A stretch of 64,000 nucleotides of DNA. Origin: Kitasatospora sp. MAP5-34. GTDB lineage: Bacteria; Actinomycetota; Actinomycetes; Streptomycetales; Streptomycetaceae. Position 1 is the stretch's first letter. Each line of letters opens with the position of its first letter. The notes beneath the pieces are model-generated. The model saw nothing but the letters and a program-made list of their open reading frames with translations, did not search any database and was not told where the DNA came from. The position numbers and the translations under genes were made by a program. The DNA lies in NCBI RefSeq assembly GCF_029894335.1, contig NZ_JARXZC010000023.1:1-64000 (forward strand), in the 5' to 3' direction. Positions 43,955 through 52,692 of the stretch are shown here, piece after piece.

Positions 43955-44071
43955 CGAGGTGAGAGGGAGTCAACCCGTCCTGTCTGCTTGTCGTCAATAA
44001 ATAAAACCGGGGGACCTAAAATCCGAACCTTTTCGTTATCTTCCTGAAGGCGAAGCCGAGATCAAACCGCC

Positions 44072-45274
44072 TCACGCGCCAGCTGCGACCGCCTGGCCAG
44101 GGTGTCTGATTGCGCCCGATTCACCCATTTCGCTCATCACCAACGCCAGCGCTCCCAGCACCTCCGCACGGCCACCGAGCGTGCCCGGAACCACCGAGAG
44201 CTGACGGGCCGCACTGGGGATCGCATACCGGGCAACCGAGTCACGAATCGGGGAAAGTACCAGCTCACCGGCCTCGGCGAGGTCTCCGCCGAGGATCACC
44301 CGACGCGGGTTTAGCAGGTTGCAGAGGGTGGCGACCCCGCTGCCGATCTGCCGCCCGGCATCGGCGATCACCCGGCGGCAGCCCAGGTCGCCCTGCTGGG
44401 CCAGCTGCACCACCTTGGTCAAGGTCAGCTCACCCGGGTGGTTAGCGTTCAAGAGGTTGAGCAGGTAGCGGGAGCCCACGAAGGTCTCCAGACAACCTCT
44501 GTTGCCGCAGCGGCAGACCGGACCGGCCTCGTCCAGCGTGAGGTGCCCGATCTCGCCGGCCGTACCGCCCGGCCCACGGTAGATCTGGCCGTTGATCACC
44601 AGACCGGAGCCGACGCCGCTGGCCACCTTGATGTACGCGAGGTCGCTCAGCCCGCGACCCGCGCCCCAGACCAGCTCGCCGAGCGCGCCGAGGTTGGCGT
44701 CGTTGTCGACGTAGACCGGCATGCCGAGGCGCTGGGACAGCTCCTGACCTGGGGTGATACCCGTCCACCCGGGCAGGATCGCAGTGGAGCCGAGCGCGCC
44801 GGTCTCCTGGTCGATGGGCCCGGGTACACCCAGCCCGACGCCGATCACCTTGTCCGGACGGAACCCGGCCTGCTGGAGCAACCGCTCGACCAGTGCCTCC
44901 GCCCGGTCGAAGCCCTGCTTGGCGGAGACGTCGACATCGAGCGGCTCGCTCTCCTCCGCCAGCACCCGGTGCGCCAGGTTGCCCACCGCGACCCGCAGGT
45001 GCGTGTGCCCGAAGTCGACACCCACCACGATCCCGGCGTCCCCGCTGAGCGAGACGCTGCGGGCCCGCCGGCCGCCGGAGGAGGTGTCGGCGACCACGAC
45101 GGTGCCGCTCTCCTTCAACTCCCGGACGATGTTGGACACTGTCGCCGCCGAGAGCCCCGTACTGCGGGCGATCTCGGCCTGGGTGAGCGAACCGGCCATC
45201 CGGACCGCGCGCAGCACCCGTTCGAGGTTCGCCCGGTGCAGTGACGACTGCGATCCCGGTGTGTCCATCGACAT
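44072..45274 (-). CDS. xylR: ROK family transcriptional repressor, XylR-like
   Basis: This is a 400-residue regulator. The N-terminal winged helix (GSLTQAEIARSTGLSAATVS) is followed by a ROK sugar-binding domain: GVDFGHTHLRVAVG, VGLGVPGPID, VYVDNDANLGALGE and the zinc site CRCGNRGCLE. It should bind DNA until xylose or a derivative is bound. The start is ATG at 45274. It lies directly upstream of the xylFGH genes on the same strand but separated by 155 bp with its own promoter, and both it and xylF carry a near-identical palindrome, which supports control of transport and self by this protein. Confidence 0.92.
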   Translation of the reverse strand: MSMDTPGSQSSLHRANLERVLRAVRMAGSLTQAEIARSTGLSAATVSNIVRELKESGTVVVADTSSGGRRARSVSLSGDAGIVVGVDFGHTHLRVAVGNLAHRVLAEESEPLDVDVSAKQGFDRAEALVERLLQQAGFRPDKVIGVGLGVPGPIDQETGALGSTAILPGWTGITPGQELSQRLGMPVYVDNDANLGALGELVWGAGRGLSDLAYIKVASGVGSGLVINGQIYRGPGGTAGEIGHLTLDEAGPVCRCGNRGCLETFVGSRYLLNLLNANHPGELTLTKVVQLAQQGDLGCRRVIADAGRQIGSGVATLCNLLNPRRVILGGDLAEAGELVLSPIRDSVARYAIPSAARQLSVVPGTLGGRAEVLGALALVMSEMGESGAIRHPGQAVAAGA

Positions 45275-45319
45275 GATTAACCCTCCCAGGGCACGGGGAC
45301 CCGACCGTCCCCGCTCCTG

Positions 45320-45333
45320 CCGCGCCGTTGCGG
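45320..45333. promoter_or_regulatory. candidate XylR operator, own-gene copy
   Basis: CCGCGCCGTTGCGG lies 46 bases upstream of the ROK start and matches the xylF palindrome at 12 of 14 positions. Outside it, the 332-bp gap to pepN has another inverted repeat, GTTCA-ACTTC-TGAAC (45399-45413), next to a GTTCAC direct half-site at 45393-45398, in the divergent promoter region. Confidence 0.55.
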
Positions 45334-45606
45334 CGGAGCTGTGTGGTGGCCTCGGTACTCGTCACCCTGCGGTGTCGATTCCTCAACCAAGTGTTCACGT
45401 TCAACTTCTGAACTCTATGCTCAGCCGACAGCCCGATGCCGCGTCAAGAGCGAACGCAGATCGTTGTAGAACCTCTGCTGACGGCCTGTTCCCAGTGTCA
45501 CCGAAGGGGCTCGTGGACGCCGGGAACACGACCCCCTCCAATGCCCCGTGCCCCAGATCGGCGGCATGGGAGGATGCGGGCATCTGCTGACGAAGGAGTC
45601 CTGCGA

Positions 45607-48198
45607 GTGCCTGGCACCAACCTGACCCGTGTGGAGGCCCGTACCCGGGCCGAGCTCCTGCACGTGGACGCTTACGACATCACGCTCGATCTGAGCTCTG
45701 CCCGTGAGGGCGGCACCTTCCGGTCCACCACCGTGGTCCGTTTCACCGCCGCCACGCCGGGCGCGTCCAGCTTCATCGACCTGGTCGCGCCAAGCGTGGC
45801 CGAGATCGTCCTGAACGGCGAGACGCTGCCCCTCGACAGCTTCGCCGACAGCCGCATCGCGCTGCCCGGTCTGAAGGCCGACAACGAACTGCGCGTCGTC
45901 GCCGACTGCGCCTACACCAACACCGGCGAGGGCCTGCACCGCTTCGTCGACCCGGTGGACGGCGAGACCTACCTCTACACCCAGTTCGAGGTGCCGGACG
46001 CCCGCCGCGTCTTCGCCAACTTCGAACAGCCCGACCTGAAGGCGGCGTTCACGTTCACCGTGACCGCGCCCAAGGGCTGGGTCGTGGTCTCCAACTCCCC
46101 CACTCCGACCCCGGCGGGCGAGGGCGACACCCAGGTCTGGCACTTCGAACCGACCGGCCGGATGTCCACCTACGTCACCGCCCTGATCGCGGGCCCGTAC
46201 GTCGGTGTCTTCGACGCGTACGAGAACGGCGAGCAGCACGTCCCGCTGGGCGTCTACTGCCGCCCGTCGCTGCGCGAGTTCCTCGACGCCGACGCGATCT
46301 TCGAGGTCACCAGGCAGGGTTTCGACTACTTCCAGGAGAAGTTCGACTACCCGTACCCCTTCCCGAAGTACGACCAGCTCTTCGTCCCGGAGTTCAACGC
46401 CGGCGCGATGGAGAACGCGGGCGCCGTCACGCTGCGGGACCAGTACATCTTCCGCTCGAAGGTGACGGACGCCTCGTACGAGCTGCGCGCCGCGACCATC
46501 CTGCACGAGCTGGCCCACATGTGGTTCGGCGACCTGGTCACCATGGAGTGGTGGAACGACCTCTGGTTGAACGAGTCGTTCGCGACCTTCGCCGAGGCGG
46601 TCTGCCAGGCGGAGGCCCCGAGCTCCAAGTGGCCGAACTCCTGGACCACCTTCGCCAACTCGATGAAGACCTGGGCCTACCGGCAGGACCAGCTGCCGTC
46701 CACCCACCCGATCATGGCGGAGATCAACGACCTGGAGGACGTCCAGGTCAACTTCGACGGCATCACCTACGCCAAGGGCGCCTCGGTGCTCAAGCAGCTG
46801 GTGGCGTACGTCGGCCAGGACGCGTTCTTCCAGGGCGTGCAGGCGTACTTCAAGCAGCACGCCTGGGGCAACACCCGACTCTCCGACCTGCTCGGCGCGC
46901 TGGAGAAGTCCAGCGGCCGCGACCTGAAGACCTGGTCGAAGGCGTGGCTGGAGACGGCCGGCATCAACGTGCTGCGCCCGGAGATCGAGCTGGCCGCCGA
47001 CGGCACCATCACCTCGTTCGCCGTGCTCCAGGAGGCGCCCGCGCTGCCCGCCGGCGCGAGGGGCGAGGCGGTGCTCCGCCCGCACCGGATCGCCATCGGC
47101 GCGTACGAACTGCAGGACGGCAAGCTGGTACGCACCGACCGGATCGAGCTCGACGTCGACGGCCCGCGCACCGTCGTCCCGCAGCTGACGGGCCGTCAGA
47201 AGCCCGCCGTGCTGCTGCTCAACGACGACGACCTGTCGTACGCCAAGGTCCGGCTCGACGAGGGCTCACTGGCCGTCGTCACCGAGCACCTGGGCGACTT
47301 CGCCGACTCGCTGCCGCGCGCACTGTGCTGGGTCTCCGCCTGGGACATGACCCGGGACGGCGAGCTGCCCGCCCGTGACTACCTGGCGCTGGCGCTCTCC
47401 GGTCTGGCGGGCGAGTCCGACATCGGTGTCGTCCAGTCGGTGCAGCGTCAGGCCAAGCTGGCCATCGACCTCTACGCCGACCCGGCCTGGCGCGAGCAGG
47501 GCCTCACCCGCTGGGCAGACGCCGCCGAGCAGCAGCTGCGTGCCGCCGCCCCCGGCAGCGACCACCAGCTGGCCTGGGCCCGCGCCCTCGCCGCCGCCGC
47601 CCGGACGGACCAGCACCTGGCGCTGCTGGCCGGCCTGCTCGACGGCTCGGTGACGCTCGACGGCCTGGCCGTCGACACCGAGCTGCGCTGGGCGCTGCTC
47701 GGCCGCCTGGCCGCCACCGGCCGCGCGGACGAGAAGGCGATCGACGCCGAGCTGGACCGCGACCGGACCGCCGCCGGCCAGGAGCATGCGGCGAGCTGCC
47801 GCGCCGCCCTGCCGACCACCGCCGCCAAGGCCTCGGCCTGGGCCTCGGTGGTGGAGCGGGACGACCTGACCAACTACGTCCAGGACGCGGTGATCGGCGG
47901 CTTCGGACAGCCCGACCAGCGCGAGCTGCTCGCCCCCTACACCGCGAAGTACTTCGCGGCGGTCAAGGGGATCTGGGAGACCCGCAGCCACGAGATCTCG
48001 CAGCAGATCATCGTCGGGCTGTACCCGTCCCTCCAGGTCGAGCAGGCCACCCTGGACGCCACCGACGCCTGGCTGACCGCCGCCGAGCCGGCCCCGGCGC
48101 TGCGCCGGATGGTCGTCGAGGCGCGGGCCGGTATCGAGCGCGCGCTGAGGGCACAGGCCGCCGACCGCGCGGCGGGCGCCCGGGCACTGGGTCACTGA
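45607..48198 (+). CDS. pepN: aminopeptidase N (M1 metallopeptidase)
   Basis: This is an 863-residue zinc aminopeptidase that removes N-terminal residues from peptides. The exopeptidase signature GAMEN lies at 266-270. The zinc site is HELAH (300-304) with the third ligand Glu323 in NDLWLNESFA, and YELRAATI precedes it. The C-terminal ERAP1-like helical domain fills the second half. GTG at 45607 has GAAGGAG 9 bases upstream. The usual length for actinobacterial PepN. No signal peptide, so cytosolic. A 24-bp hairpin ends it. Confidence 0.97.
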   Translation: MPGTNLTRVEARTRAELLHVDAYDITLDLSSAREGGTFRSTTVVRFTAATPGASSFIDLVAPSVAEIVLNGETLPLDSFADSRIALPGLKADNELRVVADCAYTNTGEGLHRFVDPVDGETYLYTQFEVPDARRVFANFEQPDLKAAFTFTVTAPKGWVVVSNSPTPTPAGEGDTQVWHFEPTGRMSTYVTALIAGPYVGVFDAYENGEQHVPLGVYCRPSLREFLDADAIFEVTRQGFDYFQEKFDYPYPFPKYDQLFVPEFNAGAMENAGAVTLRDQYIFRSKVTDASYELRAATILHELAHMWFGDLVTMEWWNDLWLNESFATFAEAVCQAEAPSSKWPNSWTTFANSMKTWAYRQDQLPSTHPIMAEINDLEDVQVNFDGITYAKGASVLKQLVAYVGQDAFFQGVQAYFKQHAWGNTRLSDLLGALEKSSGRDLKTWSKAWLETAGINVLRPEIELAADGTITSFAVLQEAPALPAGARGEAVLRPHRIAIGAYELQDGKLVRTDRIELDVDGPRTVVPQLTGRQKPAVLLLNDDDLSYAKVRLDEGSLAVVTEHLGDFADSLPRALCWVSAWDMTRDGELPARDYLALALSGLAGESDIGVVQSVQRQAKLAIDLYADPAWREQGLTRWADAAEQQLRAAAPGSDHQLAWARALAAAARTDQHLALLAGLLDGSVTLDGLAVDTELRWALLGRLAATGRADEKAIDAELDRDRTAAGQEHAASCRAALPTTAAKASAWASVVERDDLTNYVQDAVIGGFGQPDQRELLAPYTAKYFAAVKGIWETRSHEISQQIIVGLYPSLQVEQATLDATDAWLTAAEPAPALRRMVVEARAGIERALRAQAADRAAGARALGH

Positions 48199-48210
48199 CG
48201 CACCCGGTCA

Positions 48211-48264
48211 CCACAACAAGGGGCGCGGGGCTCGGCTTGACGAGCCTCGCGCCCCTTGTTGTGG
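48211..48264. terminator. bidirectional terminator, pepN / sensor kinase
   Basis: 48211-48234 pairs with 48241-48264 (23 of 24) around a 6-base loop, between convergent stops at 48198 and 48279. Confidence 0.9.
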
Positions 48265-48278
48265 CCAGGGTGCCCGAG

Positions 48279-49778
48279 CTACTGGCGGAGCCCCGGGAGC
48301 AGTACCGTGAAGGCCGTGCTCCCCGGACGGCTCGTCAGTTCGACGGTGCCGCCGTGGGCGGTGACGACGGCCCGGACGATCGCCAGCCCCAGCCCGGTGC
48401 TGCCGCCCGCCCGGGAGCGGGACCGGTCGCCGCGTACGAAGCGCTCGAAGACCCGGGCCGCCAGCTCGGGTTCGATCCCCGGGCCGGTGTCGGTGACGGT
48501 CAGCCGGGTCCGGGAGCCGTCCTGCTCCAGCCGCAGCGTCACCTCGGTGCCGTCCGGGGTGTGGGTCCGGGCGTTGGCCAGCAGGTTGGCCACCACCTGC
48601 CGCAGCCGGTCGGTCTCGCCGGGGACCAGGACGGGTTCCTCGGGCAGGTCCAGCCGCCAACGGTGACCCGGACCAGCCGCCCGGGCGTCGGCGACGCAGT
48701 CCAGGGCCACCCGCGTCAGGTCCACCTCCTCGGTCGCCAGCGGCCGTCCGGCGTCCAGCCGGGCCAGCAGCAGCAGGTCCTCCACGATGGCACCCATCCG
48801 CTGCGACTCCGCGTCGATCCGGGTCAGCGAGTGCCGTACCGGCTCCGGCAGCGGGCCGGGATGACGCAGCGCCAGCTCGGCGTGGCCCCGGATCGTGGCC
48901 ACCGGGGTGCGCAGCTCGTGGCTGGCGTCCGCCGCGAACGCGCGCAGCCGCTCCTCCACCGTGTGCCGCTGGGCGAGCGCGTCCTCGACATGGCCGAGCA
49001 TCCGGTTCAGCGCCGCGCCGACCCGGCCGACCTCCGTCCGGCTGTCGTCGTCCGGCACCCGGACGGCGAGCTCCACCTCGCCACTGGCCAGCGGCAGTGC
49101 GCTCACCCCCTCGGCCGCCGCCACCACCCGGCCCAACGGGCGCAGCGAGAAGCGGATCCAGAGCGCCGCCGCCACGCCCGTCGCGGCCAGTGCGACGGCG
49201 AAGACGATCAGCTCCACCATGATCAACTGGTGCCCGGTCTGCTCGACCGGCTCCAGCGGCAGCCCGGTGACCAGGACGTCGCCGTCCTGCCCGGCGATGG
49301 CACGCAGCCGGTAGCTGTGCAGTGCCGAGAGCCGGGCGCTGCCCGCCTGGCCGCCGACCGGCAGGGCGGCCAGCGCCCGCTGGTCGGCGGCCGTCAGCTT
49401 CACCAGGTCGTCGGTGTCGGCGGGCCGGCTCCCGGCCGCGACCCCCGGGTCGTCGGCGTCGCCGTCGACCACGCCGGCGTTGGTCACCACGCCGTTCATC
49501 ATCCTGGCCCCGAAGGTGCCCGGCGCCGTCGCCCGGGTGTCGCCGCCGCGGGCGGTGGTCCCGCTGCCGGTGCCCTGGTGTTCCAGGCTCGCGGCGTAGC
49601 GACCGCCGGTGTCGGAGAGCTGCTGGTCGAGCCGGGTCACCAGGAAGTGCCGGAGCGCCTCGGTGGTGGCCACCCCGACCCCGCCGCAGGTCAGCACCAG
49701 CAGCGCGAGCAGCCCGGCGAGCAGGCGGGCGCGGATCGTCCGGGGGACCGCACGGCTGATCACTGCGGTACCGATCAC
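48279..49778 (-). CDS. membrane sensor histidine kinase
   Basis: This is a 499-residue kinase. Two membrane helices (about 17-37 and 187-208) bracket an extracytoplasmic sensor of about 150 residues. A HAMP domain follows, then the H-box AADASHELRTP with the phospho-acceptor His287, N-box NLLANARTH, G1 DTGPGIEPE and G2 GLGLAIVRAV. GTG at 49778 overlaps the response regulator stop (GTGA), so the pair is coupled. The first residues (VIGTAVIS) come from the tandem-repeat DNA shared with the regulator tail. Partner: the OmpR-type regulator encoded immediately upstream. Signal unknown; the divergent redox genes are candidate targets. Confidence 0.92.
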   Translation of the reverse strand: MIGTAVISRAVPRTIRARLLAGLLALLVLTCGGVGVATTEALRHFLVTRLDQQLSDTGGRYAASLEHQGTGSGTTARGGDTRATAPGTFGARMMNGVVTNAGVVDGDADDPGVAAGSRPADTDDLVKLTAADQRALAALPVGGQAGSARLSALHSYRLRAIAGQDGDVLVTGLPLEPVEQTGHQLIMVELIVFAVALAATGVAAALWIRFSLRPLGRVVAAAEGVSALPLASGEVELAVRVPDDDSRTEVGRVGAALNRMLGHVEDALAQRHTVEERLRAFAADASHELRTPVATIRGHAELALRHPGPLPEPVRHSLTRIDAESQRMGAIVEDLLLLARLDAGRPLATEEVDLTRVALDCVADARAAGPGHRWRLDLPEEPVLVPGETDRLRQVVANLLANARTHTPDGTEVTLRLEQDGSRTRLTVTDTGPGIEPELAARVFERFVRGDRSRSRAGGSTGLGLAIVRAVVTAHGGTVELTSRPGSTAFTVLLPGLRQ

Positions 49779-49847
49779 TGCGGTGCCGATCTCTGTGGCG
49801 CCGATGGCTGTGGTGCCGATGACTGTGGTGCGGATGACTGCGGGGCC
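49758..49847. repeat. 15-bp minisatellite, six copies, across the RR/HK junction
   Basis: Units start at 49758, 49773, 49788, 49803, 49818 and 49833 (for example GATCACTGCGGTGCC and GATGACTGTGGTGCG). In the response-regulator frame they encode a Ser-Ala-Pro-Gln type pentapeptide tail; in the kinase frame the same DNA encodes Val-Ile-Gly-Thr repeats. The regulator stop and the kinase start fall inside the second unit. Because the unit is a multiple of three, copy changes would keep both frames. Confidence 0.9.
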
Positions 49848-50563
49848 TTGATCAGATAACCCGACCCGCGAACGGTGTGGATCATCGGCGGACGGCCGAC
49901 ATCGACCTTCTTCCGCAGGTAGCTGATGTAGAGCTCCACCACGTGCGCCTGGCCGCCGAAGTCGTACGACCAGACCGCGTCCAGGAGCTGGGCCTTGCTC
50001 AGCACCTGCCGGGGGTGCTGCATCAGGTAGCGGAGCAGCGCGAACTCGGTCGGGCTCAGCTCGACGGGCTCGCCACCCCGGGTGACCTCGTGCGACTGCT
50101 CGTCCAGGACCAGGTCGCCCAGCACCAGCCCGCGTACGGGCTCCCGCTGCGGCCGGCCCGCCTCCGACGGGCCGGTACGGCGCAGCAGGCTGCGCAGGCG
50201 GACCACCACCTCGGCCAGGCTGAACGGCTTGGTGACGTAGTCGTCGCCGCCCGCCGCCAGACCGGCGATCCGGTCCTCGACGGCGTCCCTGGCGGTCAGG
50301 AACAGCACTCGCACCTCGGGCTGCCCGGCATGGATCCGCCGCAGCACTTCCATGCCGTCGAGGCCGGGGAGCATCATGTCCAGCACCACGGCGTGTGGGT
50401 GCCACTCGGCGGCCACCGCGACGGCCGTCGGCCCGTCGGCCGCGCCGACGACCTCGCAGCCCTCGTAGCGCAGGGTGCCGCAGAGCACCTCGACGAGGTC
50501 GGGCTCGTCGTCGACCACCAGGATCCGCCAGGGCTGCTGATCGGGGTCAGGGGTGCTGTCCAT
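49775..50563 (-). CDS. OmpR-family response regulator
   Basis: This is a 262-residue regulator. The receiver domain has RILVVDDEPDLVE with the acidic pair, phospho-acceptor Asp62 (VVLDMMLPGLDG) and Lys in DDYVTKPFS. The C-terminal winged helix includes LSPTEFALLRYLMQHPRQVL, then HVVELYISYLRKKVD and IHTVRGSGYLIK. After residue 239 a low-complexity tail of SAPQ-type repeats is appended, encoded by the minisatellite; it is absent from ordinary family members. ATG at 50563. Operon with the kinase downstream; divergent from the redox genes, with 11-bp spaced half-sites between. Confidence 0.93.
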   Translation of the reverse strand: MDSTPDPDQQPWRILVVDDEPDLVEVLCGTLRYEGCEVVGAADGPTAVAVAAEWHPHAVVLDMMLPGLDGMEVLRRIHAGQPEVRVLFLTARDAVEDRIAGLAAGGDDYVTKPFSLAEVVVRLRSLLRRTGPSEAGRPQREPVRGLVLGDLVLDEQSHEVTRGGEPVELSPTEFALLRYLMQHPRQVLSKAQLLDAVWSYDFGGQAHVVELYISYLRKKVDVGRPPMIHTVRGSGYLIKAPQSSAPQSSAPQPSAPQRSAPQ

Positions 50564-50615
50564 ACGGGTCCCAGGGTCGCTTCGTCGGGGTCGCTTCGGC
50601 TGCGGCAGCCTTCAT

Positions 50616-50646
50616 TCTCACCCGCCGTGATGAGAACACGGTGAGA
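50616..50646. promoter_or_regulatory. candidate binding site for the response regulator
   Basis: TGAGA occurs at 50631-50635 and 50642-50646 as direct half-sites with 11-bp period, the spacing typical of OmpR/PhoB-type regulators. An inverted TCTCACC (50616-50622) lies upstream. Position: 239-bp divergent promoter region between the regulator and the flavocytochrome gene. Confidence 0.5.
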
Positions 50647-50802
50647 TCCACTGTGCACCACCGGACTCGACCCAGCTGCTCTGACCTGCATGAATACCCG
50701 TTTTTCCGGGGTTTCACGGTGCCGGACTCATAGGCAACTGAGAGCTTGCGGTGCCAGGGTTGCCACTTCGGACAGTGTTGCGAACGGCGAGGAGGAGAGC
50801 CC

Positions 50803-52176
50803 GTGACAGTACTCACGCAGCACCGCAACACCCGGTCCTCCCACGGCAGCCGCCGCGCGGCGCCCGCACCCCGCCGGCTCCCCGCCGACGCCGTCTCATG
50901 GGCCGTGCTCGCGCTGATCGGCGTGGGCGCCCTGGGCCTGCTGGCGGTGTGGTGGCAGAACACGACCGAGGTGACCACGGCCGCCGACTGGCTGACCGGC
51001 GCCGGGCGGATCACCGGCCTGCTGGCCGGGTACGCGGCACCCGTGCTGCTGCTCCTGATGGCCCGGATCCCGCTGCTGGAGCGCGAGGTCGGCGCGGACC
51101 GGCTGGCGCGCTGGCACGCGATGGGCGGCCGGTACCTGGTCGGGCTGGTGACGGCCCATGTGCTGACCATCATCTGGGGCTACGCGCTGACGGACCACCA
51201 GGGTGTGGTCTCAGAGGGCGTCCGGCTGGTCTTCCACTACCCCGACATGATCAAAGCCGCCCTGGCCACCCTGATCATGTTCGGTACGGGCTTCGTCTCC
51301 GCCCGGGCCGCCCGGCGGAAGCTCAGCTACGAGGTCTGGTACTACGTCCACCTGGCCACGTACCTGGCCATCGCGCTCGGCTTCAGCCACCAGCTCTCCA
51401 ACGGCGCAGACCTGGGCGGCGGGCCCGAGCGGGCCGCCTGGTACGCGCTCTACCTGGGCACCGCCGTGCTGCTCGGCTGGTACCGGCTGGCCGTCCCGTT
51501 CCTGCGCGACCGGCGGCATCAGCTGCGGGTCGCCGAGGTACGGCGGGAGGCGCCGGGCGTGGTCTCGCTCTTCCTCACCGGGCAGCGGCTGGACGAACTC
51601 GGCGCCGAGGCCGGGCAGTTCTTCCGGCTGCAGTTCCGGACCCCCGCCCTGCGGTGGGCCGAGAACCCGTACTCGCTCTCCGCCGCCCCGCACCCGAACT
51701 TCCTGCGCTTCACGGTCAAGGACCTCGGCGGCCACAGCGCGGCGGTGGCCCGGCTCGCCCCGGGCACCAAGGTCCGGGCCGAGGGCCCGTACGGCGCCTT
51801 CACCGCCCGGCAGCGCCGCGAGCGCAAGGTGCTGCTGCTCGGGGCGGGTGTCGGGGTGACCCCGCTACGGGCCCTGTTCGAGACGCTCCCGGGCCAGGTC
51901 ACCTTCGTCCAGCGGGCCCGGCGGGCCGAGGACGTGCTCTTCCGGGAGGAGCTGGCGACCATCGGCGCCGACCGGCGGGCCCGGGTGCACGAGCTGCTCG
52001 GCAGCCGGGCCCAGGTCGGCGATCTGGGTGTCGCGCTCTCCCGGCTGGTACCCGATCTGGCCCGGCACGAGGTGTACTTGTGCGGGCCGGAGGCGCTGTC
52101 CGAGGACGCCGTACGGGCGCTGCGGGCCGCCGGGGTCCGGCGCTCCCGGATCCACCGCGAATCCTTCGACTTCTAG
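50803..52176 (+). CDS. ferric-reductase-like flavocytochrome oxidoreductase
   Basis: This is a 457-residue protein. The N-terminal half has about six membrane helices of the ferric-reductase-like heme domain, with His in RWHAMGGRYL, TAHVLTIIWGY and YYVHLATYLAIALGFSHQL as probable heme ligands. The C-terminal half is a ferredoxin-NADP reductase-type module: NPYSLSAAPH (FAD), GPYGAFTARQ, LLLGAGVGVTPLRAL (NADPH) and YLCGPEAL. It should pass electrons from cytosolic NAD(P)H across the membrane. GTG at 50803 has GGAGGAG upstream. First of three same-strand genes; the next encodes its probable flavin acceptor. Confidence 0.9.
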   Translation: MTVLTQHRNTRSSHGSRRAAPAPRRLPADAVSWAVLALIGVGALGLLAVWWQNTTEVTTAADWLTGAGRITGLLAGYAAPVLLLLMARIPLLEREVGADRLARWHAMGGRYLVGLVTAHVLTIIWGYALTDHQGVVSEGVRLVFHYPDMIKAALATLIMFGTGFVSARAARRKLSYEVWYYVHLATYLAIALGFSHQLSNGADLGGGPERAAWYALYLGTAVLLGWYRLAVPFLRDRRHQLRVAEVRREAPGVVSLFLTGQRLDELGAEAGQFFRLQFRTPALRWAENPYSLSAAPHPNFLRFTVKDLGGHSAAVARLAPGTKVRAEGPYGAFTARQRRERKVLLLGAGVGVTPLRALFETLPGQVTFVQRARRAEDVLFREELATIGADRRARVHELLGSRAQVGDLGVALSRLVPDLARHEVYLCGPEALSEDAVRALRAAGVRRSRIHRESFDF

Positions 52177-52192
52177 GCTGGGAGGTAGTCCA

Positions 52193-52690
52193 GTGCGCAG
52201 AGCCATCGTCACCGGTACCGCCACTGTGGCAGGGGTGATCCTGCTGCTCTCGCTCAAGCCGCACAACAGCGGCGCGGGCGCGGTGAGCAGCAAGGTCATC
52301 AGCTCGGGCGGGTCCTCGTCCTCGTCCGTCTCCGCCTCCGGCGGCTCCCCCGGCAGCTCCCCGAGCGGCTCGGCCGCATCGTCCGGCGCGTCCGGCGCGT
52401 CCGCCCCGGCCGGCGCGTCGCGGACGGTCACCGGCTCGGCCATCGACACCCGGTACGGCCCGGTGCAGGTCAGGGTGGTGCTGGACGGGAAGAAGATCTC
52501 CAGGATCGACGTGATCCAGTACCCCGACCAGAGCGGCCGGGACCAGGAGATCAACAGCTACGCGCTGCCGCAGCTCAACCAGGAGGCGATCGCCGCCCAG
52601 AGCGCCCAGATCGACGTGGTCTCCGGCGCCTCGTACACCAGCGACGGCTACACCCGCTCGCTGCAGAGTGCCCTCGACCAGGCGAGTTGA
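52193..52690 (+). CDS. FMN-binding domain protein, exported
   Basis: This is a 165-residue protein. The N-terminus is a membrane anchor or signal (RRAIVTGTATVAGVILLLSL), followed by a long Ser/Gly/Ala linker (about 27-80) and one FMN_bind domain. The flavinylation motif is VVSGASYTSDGY, with Ser147 in the position where FMN is attached through phosphodiester linkage by ApbE. Many family members have Thr there. GTG at 52193 has GGGAGG upstream, 16 bases after the previous stop. It is the expected extracytoplasmic electron acceptor of the flavocytochrome and substrate of the next gene product. Confidence 0.9.
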   Translation: MRRAIVTGTATVAGVILLLSLKPHNSGAGAVSSKVISSGGSSSSSVSASGGSPGSSPSGSAASSGASGASAPAGASRTVTGSAIDTRYGPVQVRVVLDGKKISRIDVIQYPDQSGRDQEINSYALPQLNQEAIAAQSAQIDVVSGASYTSDGYTRSLQSALDQAS

Positions 52691-52692
52691 TC

